Shown one piece after another: positions 48,388 through 60,304 of a DNA stretch of 64,000 bases (positions are counted from its first letter, which is position 1; every line of letters starts with the position of its first letter). Location of the stretch: positions 8,246,001 to 8,310,000 of the forward strand of contig NC_046679.1 of assembly GCF_009870125.1 (NCBI RefSeq), read 5' to 3'. Position numbers and translations under genes: made by a program. The stretch is from Drosophila pseudoobscura. Its lineage: Eukaryota; Arthropoda; Insecta; Diptera; Drosophilidae. The notes beneath the pieces were generated by a model that was given only the letters and a program-made list of their open reading frames with translations, was not told the DNA's origin and searched no databases.

Positions 48388-49728
48388 TTAATGATGAAAT
48401 ATACCGTCGGACCCTCAGAAATATACCGTCTCATCTTACAATTATACCGTAAATATACTGACGAATTCATGATCTATTAAACATTATAATATTTTAATAT
48501 TACTAGCTAGATGAGGGGCTCTATCCTGCCCACATAATATTATCCAATTAATTAACATACTTCTACTTGACTAGCCTTTTTTAAATACTTGCTTTTATTT
48601 GCCTATAAAATGTTTTGGCGAAAAAGGTCAAACAAAAAAACGTACAAGAGTAATCGTTCCAATTGATCAATTTGGATATTCCATTGAATAATGCTGACTA
48701 ACTAAATCTCTCAGCAATGCCCACACAGTTTTATCCCATTAATGAATAAATTTTCTACGAGATTCGATAGTTTTTAATCCTTGCTTTTATTGTATTTATT
48801 GTAAAAAAAAGGTTTAAACGAAAAAGTTCAACAAAAATAGAGTCGCTATATTGCGTGTAAGCCGAAGTATGGGCCTTTGTATACCCTATTTAGTTAATTT
48901 TATATGAAAGTATAAATATTGATATGAAGATAAAACGTAACTAATAAAGACCTTTTCTCAAATTGACATTTTTTAGACATATTCATGTATATGATGAGTG
49001 TTTTGTACATATATCTCGATCCTGATACCTATTCTTGGTCCCTACAAGAAGACAATAAGCATTAAAATATCGTTGAAATATTGAAAATAATATTAAAATA
49101 TAGTGAAAATAAATTGGTTTTGCCTGGGATGACAAACATATTCTTAATTCTATAGCATCCATTTCCCCCAGGGTATGTGTGGATGGAATTAGCAACATTT
49201 GTGTATGGAATGGGACTCCTGTCGTCAACCGGTTATGACGACTAATTCCTGGTTATTCTTTCTTCCGTCAAATATTCCCAGCTATATAGATCTCTCAGTT
49301 TTGCCCAGATAATTTTATATGATTGCTGAATCAATTTTGATCAGGAGTAACTACTTTTAAGTACTTGCATGTTTTTTGTTTTGACAAAACCACGATTTCA
49401 ACAAAAGTGTTCAATAGTCGCATAGTATGGGCGTTTGGCATCAGCTGTGAATCGAAAAATCACTCAAAAAAGAGACAACCGCAAACTGCTATCGGTACTA
49501 TCGACGGGTGTGCGCCAGAGAGAAATATTTTGAATATGATTAGAATAAAGAATAATGGTCGGATTCTCGGAAAAAATTAAAAATAGACAATATATATGTT
49601 TTCGATCGGTAGCCAGTGGCGATGCTTGTAGTGTAGTAGGCCTGCGAGAAGTCATATAAAATGAAATTAAAGCTGCTCGCCATATATAAATTTCGTCTGG
49701 CTATTAGCGATTTCAGCATATCCGCAAA
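48388..49728. other. Divergent intergenic region between Moca-cyp and Gfat2
   Basis: AT-rich, with no coding frame I can support. It contains the CGGTATATTT-type repeats of the Moca-cyp promoter, three diverged copies of a repeat (anchors near 48528, 48719 and 49303) and a stretch bounded by ATACCCT at about 48882 and AGGGTAT at about 49171. Promoter elements of the two genes sit at the two ends. Confidence 0.6.
48510..49440. repeat. Three diverged copies of a roughly 150-190 bp repeat
   Basis: GCCCACATAATATTAT (48528), GCCCACACAGTTTTAT (48719) and GCCCAGATAATTTTAT (49303) are aligned anchors. Each is followed at about 60-70 bp by a TACTTGC or CCTTGC T-rich segment, then an AAAAAGGTCAAAC/AAAAAGTTCAAC/AAAAGTGTTCAA motif. 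The second and third also share AGTATGGGC. Confidence 0.6.
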
Positions 49729-49739
49729 CGGTCACACTG
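49729..49739 (+). promoter_or_regulatory. Motif 1 (M1BP site), Gfat2 core promoter
   Basis: CGGTCACACTG on the plus strand, an exact YGGTCACACTR match about 317 nt upstream of the Gfat2 ATG. If transcription starts here the 5'UTR is about 310 nt and contains several upstream ATGs (for example near 49749 and 49764), unless a 5'UTR intron removes them. Confidence 0.7.
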
Positions 49740-49974
49740 TTTAAGCCAATGTTTACAAGGCGGAATGCGTGTGTGGGTGCGTGCGCATGATTGTGTGCGT
49801 GTGTGTGTGTTTGTGTGTTGTTGTGGGGTGGCAGCGGCGGAAGACGTGTTCTTAGGCGAAATTTATCACGAAAACAGAAAAATTCCAGCAACTTGCGCGA
49901 TAATAAGCGCCAACAACAACGCCAATCGTATGAGTCGTATGTCCGGAGTGCAACTGACACATCATTTTACATAA

Positions 49975-52092
<2,118 letters not shown>

Positions 52093-53132
52093 GCGGAGAA
52101 GCATACACAAAAATAATTCCATTTGCTGGGCATGATACGATGATGCCTGGAGGAATCCTTTATTCGTAACCAATTAGATTTAAGTTGAACATTTTTCGTA
52201 TTCTCGCATCTTCCCGATCCGCCATCCATTGCTTCAATGGACCCGGATTCCCTCACCGCTGTGACCCTTTTTTGTTTTGCATTTTGTAGAGTATATTTTA
52301 ACCTGTTTGTGCGCTGTGCTGTAAAGCGATTATTCTTCTGTGGATGTGCAATTGAAATATAAGTATTTCCAGAAATACGTATGTATCTTTAAAAAAGCTT
52401 TCTATGCTTTATTCGATTCAGGATGACGACAGTGTCGGAAAAAGTCGCAAGAATCTGCCCGACAAAGGGTCGCCTATCAGGCAGGCTTCCGTTTTGCGTT
52501 TTTAGCCAAAGTGAAATTCGGAGCCTGTCTCCCAATTTTCAAATGTTTCCGGGGAGGAACTAAAGTCGTGGAGGAAAACACCATTAGCTGGATACCCAAA
52601 CATATGTATATATTTAGCATATAAAACCATATTTTAAAAAAGTCATCTTTAATACAGAATTAGTTAGTTAGGTTAGGTTTGAGTCGGAAGTGGGATGGGA
52701 CGGGTTAAATGAACGAAACGCATAATATTGGTGGACCTGCGTTGACCGAACCCGAATCTGTACTGCTATAAACTCCTATAACCCGTTTTCGACACATGCA
52801 GATGTTCCTGATATTTACTTTCTTCCGTTGTTGTCTTAATTAATTGTATAAATTTATGTGGGCATGGCTAAATGTTCTATCTAGCTAGTAATATTATCCG
52901 GAACATCAAATTTGAGCAATATGGTTTCCAATCCTTGACTTAGAACGATTATCGCATTATAAGCCAAGGGGGTATTTTAATATTTCAACGAAAATAATGA
53001 ACATTTAATAACCTTACAAGTAGTTGAACTATTTAAATAGAGGGGCTTAAGCGGGCTTAGTTCGTTTTGTTCATCATGTTTGGAAAATGAGAAGGTATTT
53101 TTGGCGTATTTCGGTATATTTCCGATGGTATG
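52093..53132. other. Gfat2 3'UTR and Gfat2-larp intergenic DNA
   Basis: No gene seen. The first 270 nt are probably Gfat2 3'UTR. A short coding-like frame preceded by a good splice acceptor lies at 52422-52505 (see findings). The rest is unremarkable AT-rich DNA ending in GGTATATTT-like sequence at the larp promoter. Confidence 0.5.
52356..52361 (+). terminator. Possible poly(A) signal of Gfat2
   Basis: AATATA, a variant signal about 265 nt after the Gfat2 stop, followed by a GT-rich stretch. No AATAAA lies between the stop and this point, so the call is tentative. Confidence 0.25.
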
Positions 53133-53143
53133 CGGTCACACTG
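53133..53143 (+). promoter_or_regulatory. Motif 1 (M1BP site), upstream of larp
   Basis: CGGTCACACTG on the plus strand, an exact Motif 1 match, preceded by CGTATTTCGGTATATTT-like sequence (53105-53121). It is the most plausible core promoter for larp in this region, about 2.0 kb before the larp ATG. Confidence 0.65.
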
Positions 53144-54936
53144 CAGCTCTCTTCTGCAACGAATAAATGAGTCGTAATTTTGAACGGCCTATTGAAAATT
53201 GCAAGCAGAGCAACCATGTCTCCAAGGTATGTTAGTCAAAAGGGGTGTATTTTACCTAGAACTCGTTGAATTTTCTGTGAACCGTTGCCTGTTGGCCATA
53301 CCCCATGTTTCCTCAAAAGTTTCCCAGCGAGTAGGGCGCCCCAGCGAGTACCCCCAAAAGCGGATTGACGAATTCAGCCTTTTACGCCTCTCGCCGCGGC
53401 CCGTAAACAGCGACAGCACATGTTCGAGTTCAGAAATTTCCGAAAAACCACATGTCTGGGCACCAAGATTTTACAATATTTCTCTTTTCGGCGGTATAAT
53501 GTGGCAAAGTGCTGCAGAAATATAGCAGATCGCTAGATCAACTGCACGGTAACGACAAACAATTGAAAAATCATTTCAATTTGCGACACAATTGTGTGAA
53601 AAATCACATTCGGGGCAATATTCGTAACCAAAACGTTCTACCACACTAGCGCGTGAGTGAGTGTGAGCGAGAGGGCGAGTGCAAAGTGTGCGACGAGTGA
53701 GAGAGAAAAGAAAACCCGCAAAAGCCAAAAGCATACGAAACAACAGCAACAACAACAACAACAACAGCAGCAGCGTAAGAAGTGCGTAGTGAAGAGTGAA
53801 CGCAAAGCAGAGCCAAAGTAGTGTAAAGCAGTGAGAGCGCGGCGCACAAGCACAAGTCGGCAAGAAGGGAAAGGGAATTTGTGTACCACAATTCTTTCTT
53901 CTTTTTGTGGCAGGCTCTCCGCGTGTTGTTGTTTGTCCCCTTTTGCAACCCGAATAGGAGCAACTCCACGTATTTTGAATTTCCATTATTGGTGCGTATT
54001 AGTGTTTAGTGTGTGTGTATGTGTGTGTGTGTGTGGTATACTTTTAGGTTGTGTTGTGTCCCGCGTGCATCTTTTGAAATCTGAGGCGAGTTGCAGTCCA
54101 ATCAGCTGTTTATCAGCCAGGGCTGCAAGCTGCTGCTGCTTGCAGTGCATTGTTATTGCATAATCGGCAGATAATGCAATTTCCCAGCATTTGTTTATTG
54201 TTAGCACGCAACAACAATAATTACAACAACCAACTGTTGCACATGTTCTCTCTCGTTTGTTATTGCCTTTTGTTCGTGTTCTGTTTCGCTTCTGATTAAA
54301 CTCCAAATCAGCGTAACGTAACGTAAGCCGAAACGTAAGCCCAGCAAGTGGACAGGGCGTCGCTGCTTGCCAGCCCTCGTCTGTGTGTGCGGCTGCCTTC
54401 TATAGTGTGGGTACGTCTTAACCTCACTTCTCGTTGGCCTGGCTGCTGCCTGCTGCATAATAATACATTTCAGTCGGTGCGCTCTCTCCTCGCCTCCATT
54501 TCGATTTGTCGTGCCTCATTACCTTTGGCCTGGTGCTATAGCTCTGTCCAGAACAAACCAACAAGAGGTGGAAATCCGATTCGCAAAGCAGCGTGAAAAT
54601 TGCCATTGAATTTTGGATCTCGTAGGCGGTGTGGAGCGTGTGTGTGTGTGCGATGTGCCCCCAAACCTCGTAGCGGTCCCCAGCCTAGGCGAGGCTTCAT
54701 CAGCACCTCTATGGCCAGTGCATAATGATAGACTTGCTCGGGAGGCTCTACATTTATCCAGTTCTGCTGTGTGTCCTCTGCTAAAAAGGTCAAAGTGCAC
54801 AGCATTAGTAGGGCTCTGTATGCGTATGTGTGTGTGTATGTATTTATGTGGGCTGCAGCTGCAGCAACAACAACAAAAACAACAACAACAAGAACCATGA
54901 ACTAACCTGATTACGTTCGCTCTCTCATCGTTACAG
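53144..54936 (+). other. Probable larp 5'UTR exon(s) and first intron
   Basis: Between the Motif 1 promoter and the acceptor at 54936 there is no conserved coding frame. Two donor candidates are visible: AAG|GTATGT after 53226 and AGC|GTAAGA after about 53774. The stretch 53640-53880 is purine-rich with CAACAA/CAGCAG repeats (53741-53774), which is typical of Drosophila 5' leaders. GT microsatellites occur at 54012-54034 and 54634-54650. Which first exon is used cannot be told from sequence alone. Confidence 0.4.
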
Positions 54937-55157
54937 TTTGAAGAACCTCCAACATCGATCTAGTGGAATATTTTTCTGACACGACGACGAATCATCGTGA
55001 CAGGACAAGGACAGGACAACCAAGGAGCACCGACCTGTACCTGGATCAGAAAAGCAGAAGCCCCAGGAACAGCAGCAGCAGCTACCAGCATCTGAACCTG
55101 GAGTAGCGCATAGTGCTGCCTACTCTGGAGACGAAGGCACAGCCACAGCCAGCGAGC
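54937..55157 (+). other. larp: larp 5'UTR part of the first coding exon
   Basis: The exon begins after a strong acceptor ending TTACAG at 54936, with a branch-point-like CTAACC and a pyrimidine tract just upstream. It runs as leader to the ATG at 55158. It has stops in the larp frame shortly upstream (for example near 55104), which supports the chosen start. Confidence 0.6.
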
Positions 55158-56042
55158 ATGTCCAGCAAAGAGGAGATGCCGTCCTCTGGGGCCGCTGTTG
55201 TGGGCGGTGCCACCGCAGCCACCACACCCAGTGCCGCTAGCAGCACCTCGTATGCCAACGTTGTCCAGAATCTGGACACCAAAAAGGGAGGTGTCCCAGT
55301 CGCCACTGCAGCTGCCGCTGCCGCCTCATCCTCAGCCGTCGACAATAAGGAGAACCAACCAAATCTGAAGAGCCTCAAGTCGTGGAGTGAGGAAACCGCT
55401 GCCGCTGAAGCCGCTGGCGAAACTCTAGTCAGCAATGTCAGCCTGGCGCTGACCGGCGAGAAGCGTGCTGCCGCCGGTGGCGACAATACCGCCGAGAACT
55501 CATCCGAACTGGACGACAACAATGACTTTGTGCCGGTGCTATCCCATCATAGGCGGGACCGCAAAAAGGCCCGCAAGGACAAGCCCCGTGAGCAGCGCAT
55601 CGACAGGCCGCAGCAGCAGCAACAGCATCCAGGCAGTGGCGCTGGTCAGAATCAGAAACCCCTGCAGCCCGGCAGACGACCAGCTGGAAACGGAAATGGC
55701 AACGGCAATGGCAACGGTGGTGCCTCTGATGGGGCCACCGATCGCAAGGCAACGGTCCGTCCACGGGCTCCACGCGGCGGCAGTCCACGCAAATCGGGTG
55801 CACCCGGTGGCGTCACAGGAGCTGCTGCCGTCAGTGGGAAGGTACAACACAAGGATCGCAAATCGGACACCTCACCCAGTGCTAGCCTCGAGGCCAATAG
55901 CAGCGGCAACGAGGCCAAATCCGGAGACGGCGAATCGCAGGCGGCCGCTGGAGCAGCAGCCGGTGGCGCAGCATCAGCTGCAGTAGCTCCTCCACCCAAG
56001 CGATTCGTAGCAGCGCCACCGCCTAAAGTCAATGCCTGGAAG
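55158..56042 (+). CDS. larp: larp: La-related protein 1, N-terminal coding exon (partial)
   Basis: This exon gives exactly 295 codons, from ATG at 55158 (A at -3) to a phase-0 donor AAG|GTGAGT after 56042. The protein start matches what I know of the N-terminal region of Drosophila Larp: low complexity and Ala/Ser-rich, with a TSYANVVQNL segment, an acidic FVPVLSHHRRDRKK segment (about residues 131-145), a Gln run, Gly/Asn repeats and an end in PPKVNAWK. This region is thought to be disordered. The La motif and the C-terminal DM15 repeats that bind RNA and the 5' cap of TOP mRNAs are not in the window and must lie further downstream. Larp associates with poly(A)-binding protein, controls translation and stability of mRNAs, and is needed for spermatogenesis (family knowledge). 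Reading on past the donor adds only a few residues and a stop, so splicing is required for the full protein. Identification rests on the N-terminal sequence and the neighbours. Confidence 0.82.
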
Positions 56043-57572
56043 GTGAGTAAAGGAATTCTTTAAATTGTCCAAAGCCCAGAGCCTGAAAGTGGTTTCATTT
56101 AGAGGACCTACAAATGTTCTAAGAATTTGACTAGAAACACCTGCCGTCGTATGGCTTTAGTATTGATTATTTTTGGGTCCCGTTTTGGTATAAGTGATCT
56201 CTAGGGAACCTGCCTTTCGGTGGAAAACAATCCTCTTCGAGATTATGTCATCGAATGCGTTATTTTCCCCTTTTTTGGCCTGGAGGCAGTCAGTTTTCTT
56301 TGCTAATTCCATAGGGATTTTGGGGATGTCCCCACCTCCATCCCCACCATTTTTCGGTATTGGGCAACACTATTCAAATCGATGCGCACGTTTTTCTCGG
56401 GTTACATTTTGATTTTGGTTTTGATTTTTTGTTGCTTTGCTTTCCTTCTCTTTTTGTCGGAATTGCGTCTTAAAATGTGATGGAATGGAACGTAAAAACA
56501 ATCTCCATACATGTGTGTGTGTGGCTCTGCATGCGGTGTGTGTGTGTGTGTGTGTGTGTTCGTTTTCTGTTGGTAAACAAATGTGCGTAGAATGACATAG
56601 ACGAAGCGACAGAGCAAAGCAAGCCAGCTGATGAACACGAATGCAAGGCAAACAGCCCGAAGAAGCGTAATGGAAACACGTTTTCCGTTCCGCGGTGTTG
56701 TTTTTGTTGTTGTTGGCCCCACGAAGATTACCAAATTGTATCTCATAGACAAATTGCATAATATTAGAAACGAATAGAAAAATACGAAAAACATTTGCCA
56801 AAACAAAGCAAAAAGAACCAAACAGAATCAAGAAAGAGAGAAAGAAACACACACAAACCTTTTTTGTTGCGCTTCGTTTATTTTTTATTTATATTTTGTG
56901 TATTATGCAATGCTAAAATGTAAAGAAAATGGCAAAAAAGACGCCGGCCCACCCTCCCTCTTGGGCTTGTTTGTTGGTTTTTTTTTATAGACATTTTTAT
57001 TCTTGTTTAATTCTTTCAATTTCCTTTTCATGTTCTTTCTTCCAATTTAGTTTTTTTTTGTTTAATAATTTCTATTCCATTTGGCATCTGTTTTTTTTGT
57101 TGTTGAGAGAAAAAGTAAAATAAATTTTGCAACTAAAAATAAATGTCAAGGTCAGCCGTATATCTGTATTTTACCCACCCACCCCAAACGAAACGTAAGC
57201 ATAAAGCAGAGAAGTAAAAAAAAGGTGAAATAAAGGGAAATCCATTTCGAACAAAAGAAGGCGTGGCTAATTCTTCTTTCTACCGGAAAGTTAGAGCTGA
57301 TAACGAGTTAGGGATTTGCTTTCTATCACGTTTCTTGGTTTCCCCTCAACCACCCTCCCCTGCTCCAATGCAAATCAGTAGCTCACTTTTGACATTCTTT
57401 TGCATATGCTAATTTCCGACTAATTAGGAAGCAAAACCAACAACCACAAAAGAAGAAGAAGAAGAAGCTTTATTTTAAACCTTCTCTTTGAGACTTGTCC
57501 AACTGTTGCCAAGGCGAGCAACTGCTTCCCCTACGATTTGCTTCCGCTGATATCGGTCTACCGGCCACAGGC

Positions 57573-57710
57573 AGCAAGCAGATCACTCCATTACTGTTCG
57601 CAAGCAGTTCAGTTCACTCCATTATTGAGAGCAAGCAGTTGGATCCGTTACTGAAAGCAAGCTGTTTACTCCGTTACTGAGAGCAATCTACTGTGTTGGA
57701 GAGCATCAAA
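57573..57710. repeat. Tandem repeat of 26-31 bp, about 5 copies
   Basis: Units begin GCAAGC or GCAATC at 57573, 57600, 57631, 57657 and 57683 and share a CTCCRTTACTG-like body. It lies in the larp intron and is degenerate, so not very recent. Confidence 0.75.
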
Positions 57711-57856
57711 CGTAAAAGGAAGCAGTTCAATTTGCATGTGGAAAGCAGCATACTGCTTTTATATCTTGCCTTAATTATGCTTGTTTTGTTTTGTTCTTTT
57801 CAAATGTCATGCTGTCTTAACCGATTGGGCTTGCTTTGGTTCAATTCTTGTTTTAG

Positions 57857-58220
57857 CCCAAAACACGACGTCTACGTTTCACGCCTCTGCCTCTGCAATA
57901 GTGCAACGCGGCGGCAGCGTAAAGCGTATCCAAATTCAAAAGTCCACGCCAGTACCCGTTGACGTGTTCCATTGAAGAGTTCGGTATCCCGCCCGGTTGT
58001 TTCGATTAGACGAGAAACGAGAGAAAAACATTCCCGAATATTAATTATTTAAACTATTATTATTAGCTATTAGCAAGTGTTTGCTGCGGTGGTGATCGCG
58101 AATTAGCACGCGAAAACGGCACGTGTTCTCGGAACAGCCACGTAAAACGTAGTCACTAACGTGTGGTTGGGTCCACTGTTGCGAAGCGATTAACAATAAA
58201 TAAAGAAATTATAATAATAC
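57857..58220 (+). other. Possible alternative exon in the larp intron
   Basis: A good acceptor (branch-like CTTAACC, pyrimidine tract, TTTTAG ending 57856) is followed by GC-richer sequence and a double AATAAATAAA at about 58196. Spliced to the larp donor at 56042 it would add only about 14 codons before a stop. It could be a short terminal exon or a cryptic site. Confidence 0.2.
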
Positions 58221-59530
58221 ACATACAGAAAAGAATAACGTTGAAAACGTGGAAGTTATAACTCGATATACATATGTATATGTGGCATATATACACTTGT
58301 TGATATCAGCGGCGTGAGTGCAAAAGTGTATGTGTGTGCGCTCTCTCTCTCGCTCTCTCTGTGTCGTATGTGTGCCATTTCTCGTTCCGTCAAAGCATTA
58401 CGTTTACGTTGTCTCGTAAGGCTGATTTGTTCCGTTAGAGAGTGATAGTTGTCGAGACCCTCTCTCTGGTTCTCTTTCCATCCGAGTACAGTAATAAAGA
58501 GGAAGAAGCACAAAACAATCAAAAACATGAAAACGAAAGTAAATATATGCAATCATCTTAACAACTTAATGACTGTTTCGTGTGATGTGTGACATACATA
58601 CATATATGTATTATATTAGAACTTATTCATAGATTAATGAAATGTGTGTCACAGCTAGAGATGGTCAGGGGCGTGGGGCTCTAAGGGAAACGCTAAGAAA
58701 TATGTAAAAATCCAGCCAAGAAAAAGCAAATCGGATTTATCTTCAAGGATTTTTTTGTTTTTTTTTGTTTAGTTTTCTAAAATATTTTGTTTTATAAATA
58801 ATATAAATTCACAGCTAAAAAATTATATTTGTTGATCCAAAACGACAAAGGAAACTCTACAAATGCAATCCAAGAAAACTCGTCTAAATTTTATAGATCG
58901 TCATATTTGTTATTGTTCTTCTTCTTTTTTTTATTATTATTAAACAACAACAGTCTAGTCTCTAGTTACGTTCTATTTATAAACATTTATAGGGCGATCG
59001 GGGCTTACAAATTGTAATCGGTCTCAATTAACGTCGCTGACGTCGCCATGGCGTTTGTTTTTTGGCTATCACGTTGCAGATCGTCGACGAGGTCCCCCGG
59101 TGGGGTATTCATTAGTCAAACCCAGATGTGAAATTTAATGCTTTGAGGGAATATTTTCCACTCCACCATTCGAAATATTTACATACATTTACTTCTCTAT
59201 AAGGTTTTTAGTGACGCTTGGCTCTCAAATTATTTTGAATGCAAAAATTTTACATTTGTTTTCGGGTCTCTTATTTATGTATTACCCACTTCTCTGGTTA
59301 TGTAATGTCTGTATGTAAATGGGATCTGCTGAGACTGCATACTATATCAGATTATATATACGGTACGGTACATGCCTTTTGTCCCGGATTTTCTTATTCG
59401 TTTTGCCTTCATTGTTGGATCATTACTTGTGGGGACTTCCTATTTCTTTGTGCTGGAAATCTTAACGAACATCATCTGTTGTCATTGAAAAAGACTGAAA
59501 CGAATCTGATAGGAATTTATTTTTTCCTCT

Positions 59531-59703
59531 TCTTTCTTCGGATAAAAGTTCCTTATACCATTTCCTTTCTTTGGATAAAAGTTCCTTATACCATTTTCTT
59601 TCTTTGTGTAGGAGTTTCTTATACCATTTTCTTTCTTTGGATATTAATTCCTTATTCCATTTTCTTTCTTCGCCTAAGAGTTCTTTATTCCATTTCTTTT
59701 CTT
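59531..59703. repeat. 33-bp tandem repeat, 5 copies
   Basis: A GTTCCTTATACCATTT-containing unit repeats with an exact 33-bp period (phase points 59544, 59577, 59610, 59643, 59676). Because 33 is a multiple of three the frame stays open and would encode an 11-residue hydrophobic repeat, but nothing else suggests translation. Confidence 0.85.
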
Positions 59704-59830
59704 TAATTATAATTATCCATTATATCGTATACCATAATATCATTAGATCATTTTATGGGCAAAGTTGTGTAGATTTAAAAAAATTAATTGTATGCTCTTG
59801 AGATATCTTTTCTTGATCGTCTTTTATGTA

Positions 59831-59844
59831 CCACTAGATGGCAA
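59831..59844 (+). promoter_or_regulatory. CTCF-like motif
   Basis: CCACTAGATGGCAA fits the CTCF core CCASYAGRKGGCRS at 13 of 14 positions. Its position next to CGATA sites makes a boundary element plausible. Confidence 0.35.
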
Positions 59845-59894
59845 TACCAAAAGAATAAATGAGTTTTGGGATTAAGTTGTCGGCACCGGTAGTC

Positions 59895-60024
59895 AATCGA
59901 TAGTATTTGTAGCGGCCTTGTGAAAAGTAAAAACACTTTGAAGACAAAGCGAAATCAAATCAACAAAATATTATAAGATAAGATATCGGCCTTGGCAACT
60001 CAATTTAATCGATAACATTCGATA
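59895..60024. promoter_or_regulatory. DRE/BEAF-32-type CGATA cluster in the larp intron
   Basis: AATCGATA at 59895-59902, AATCGATA at 60007-60014 and CGATA at 60020-60024. These match the DREF element and the CGATA repeats bound by the insulator protein BEAF-32. A CTCF-like sequence lies 51 bp to the left. Function is inferred only from motifs. Confidence 0.4.
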
Positions 60025-60100
60025 GGTACTGTACTTTGGGGTTTACCTGAACCTAAAATACGGTTTTTGTATTGATTGCTTTATACGATATTTATTTGGT

Positions 60101-60304
60101 TCAACAGATGAGTTTTTTTTGTGATGCCTTCAAAACTGATTCCTTACCCCAACCCTTAGCCTTTTTGATGCATTGTTGACTGATAAGTGGCCATATGTAC
60201 TCTGCAGTATCTATAGTTTTGTATATAAGGAGGTGCTCGCCCCGTGGGGTCTGTTGGCCCAGTGTTGACTCCCTCATGAGCCATTTGTTTGTCTTGGCTT
60301 TCAA
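60101..60304 (-). CDS. Possible small nested gene in the larp intron
   Basis: Two overlapping short frames on the minus strand. One starts at the ATG near 60275 and gives about 57 residues with mixed, non-repetitive composition, ending at 60101; an AATAAA follows about 10 nt beyond the stop. The other starts at an ATG with an ideal CAAATGG context and gives about 43 residues. I recognise neither. The region lacks the low-complexity bias of most chance ORFs here, but there is no homology evidence, so this is a weak candidate. Confidence 0.15.
   Translation of the reverse strand: MKAKTNKWLMRESTLGQQTPRGEHLLIYKTIDTAEYIWPLISQQCIKKAKGWGKESVLKASQKKLIC

Noticed and set aside
55113..55157. Upstream extension of larp from a GTG codon
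   Set aside because: No ATG in this extension; a eukaryotic start at 55158 (ATG, A at -3) fits better.
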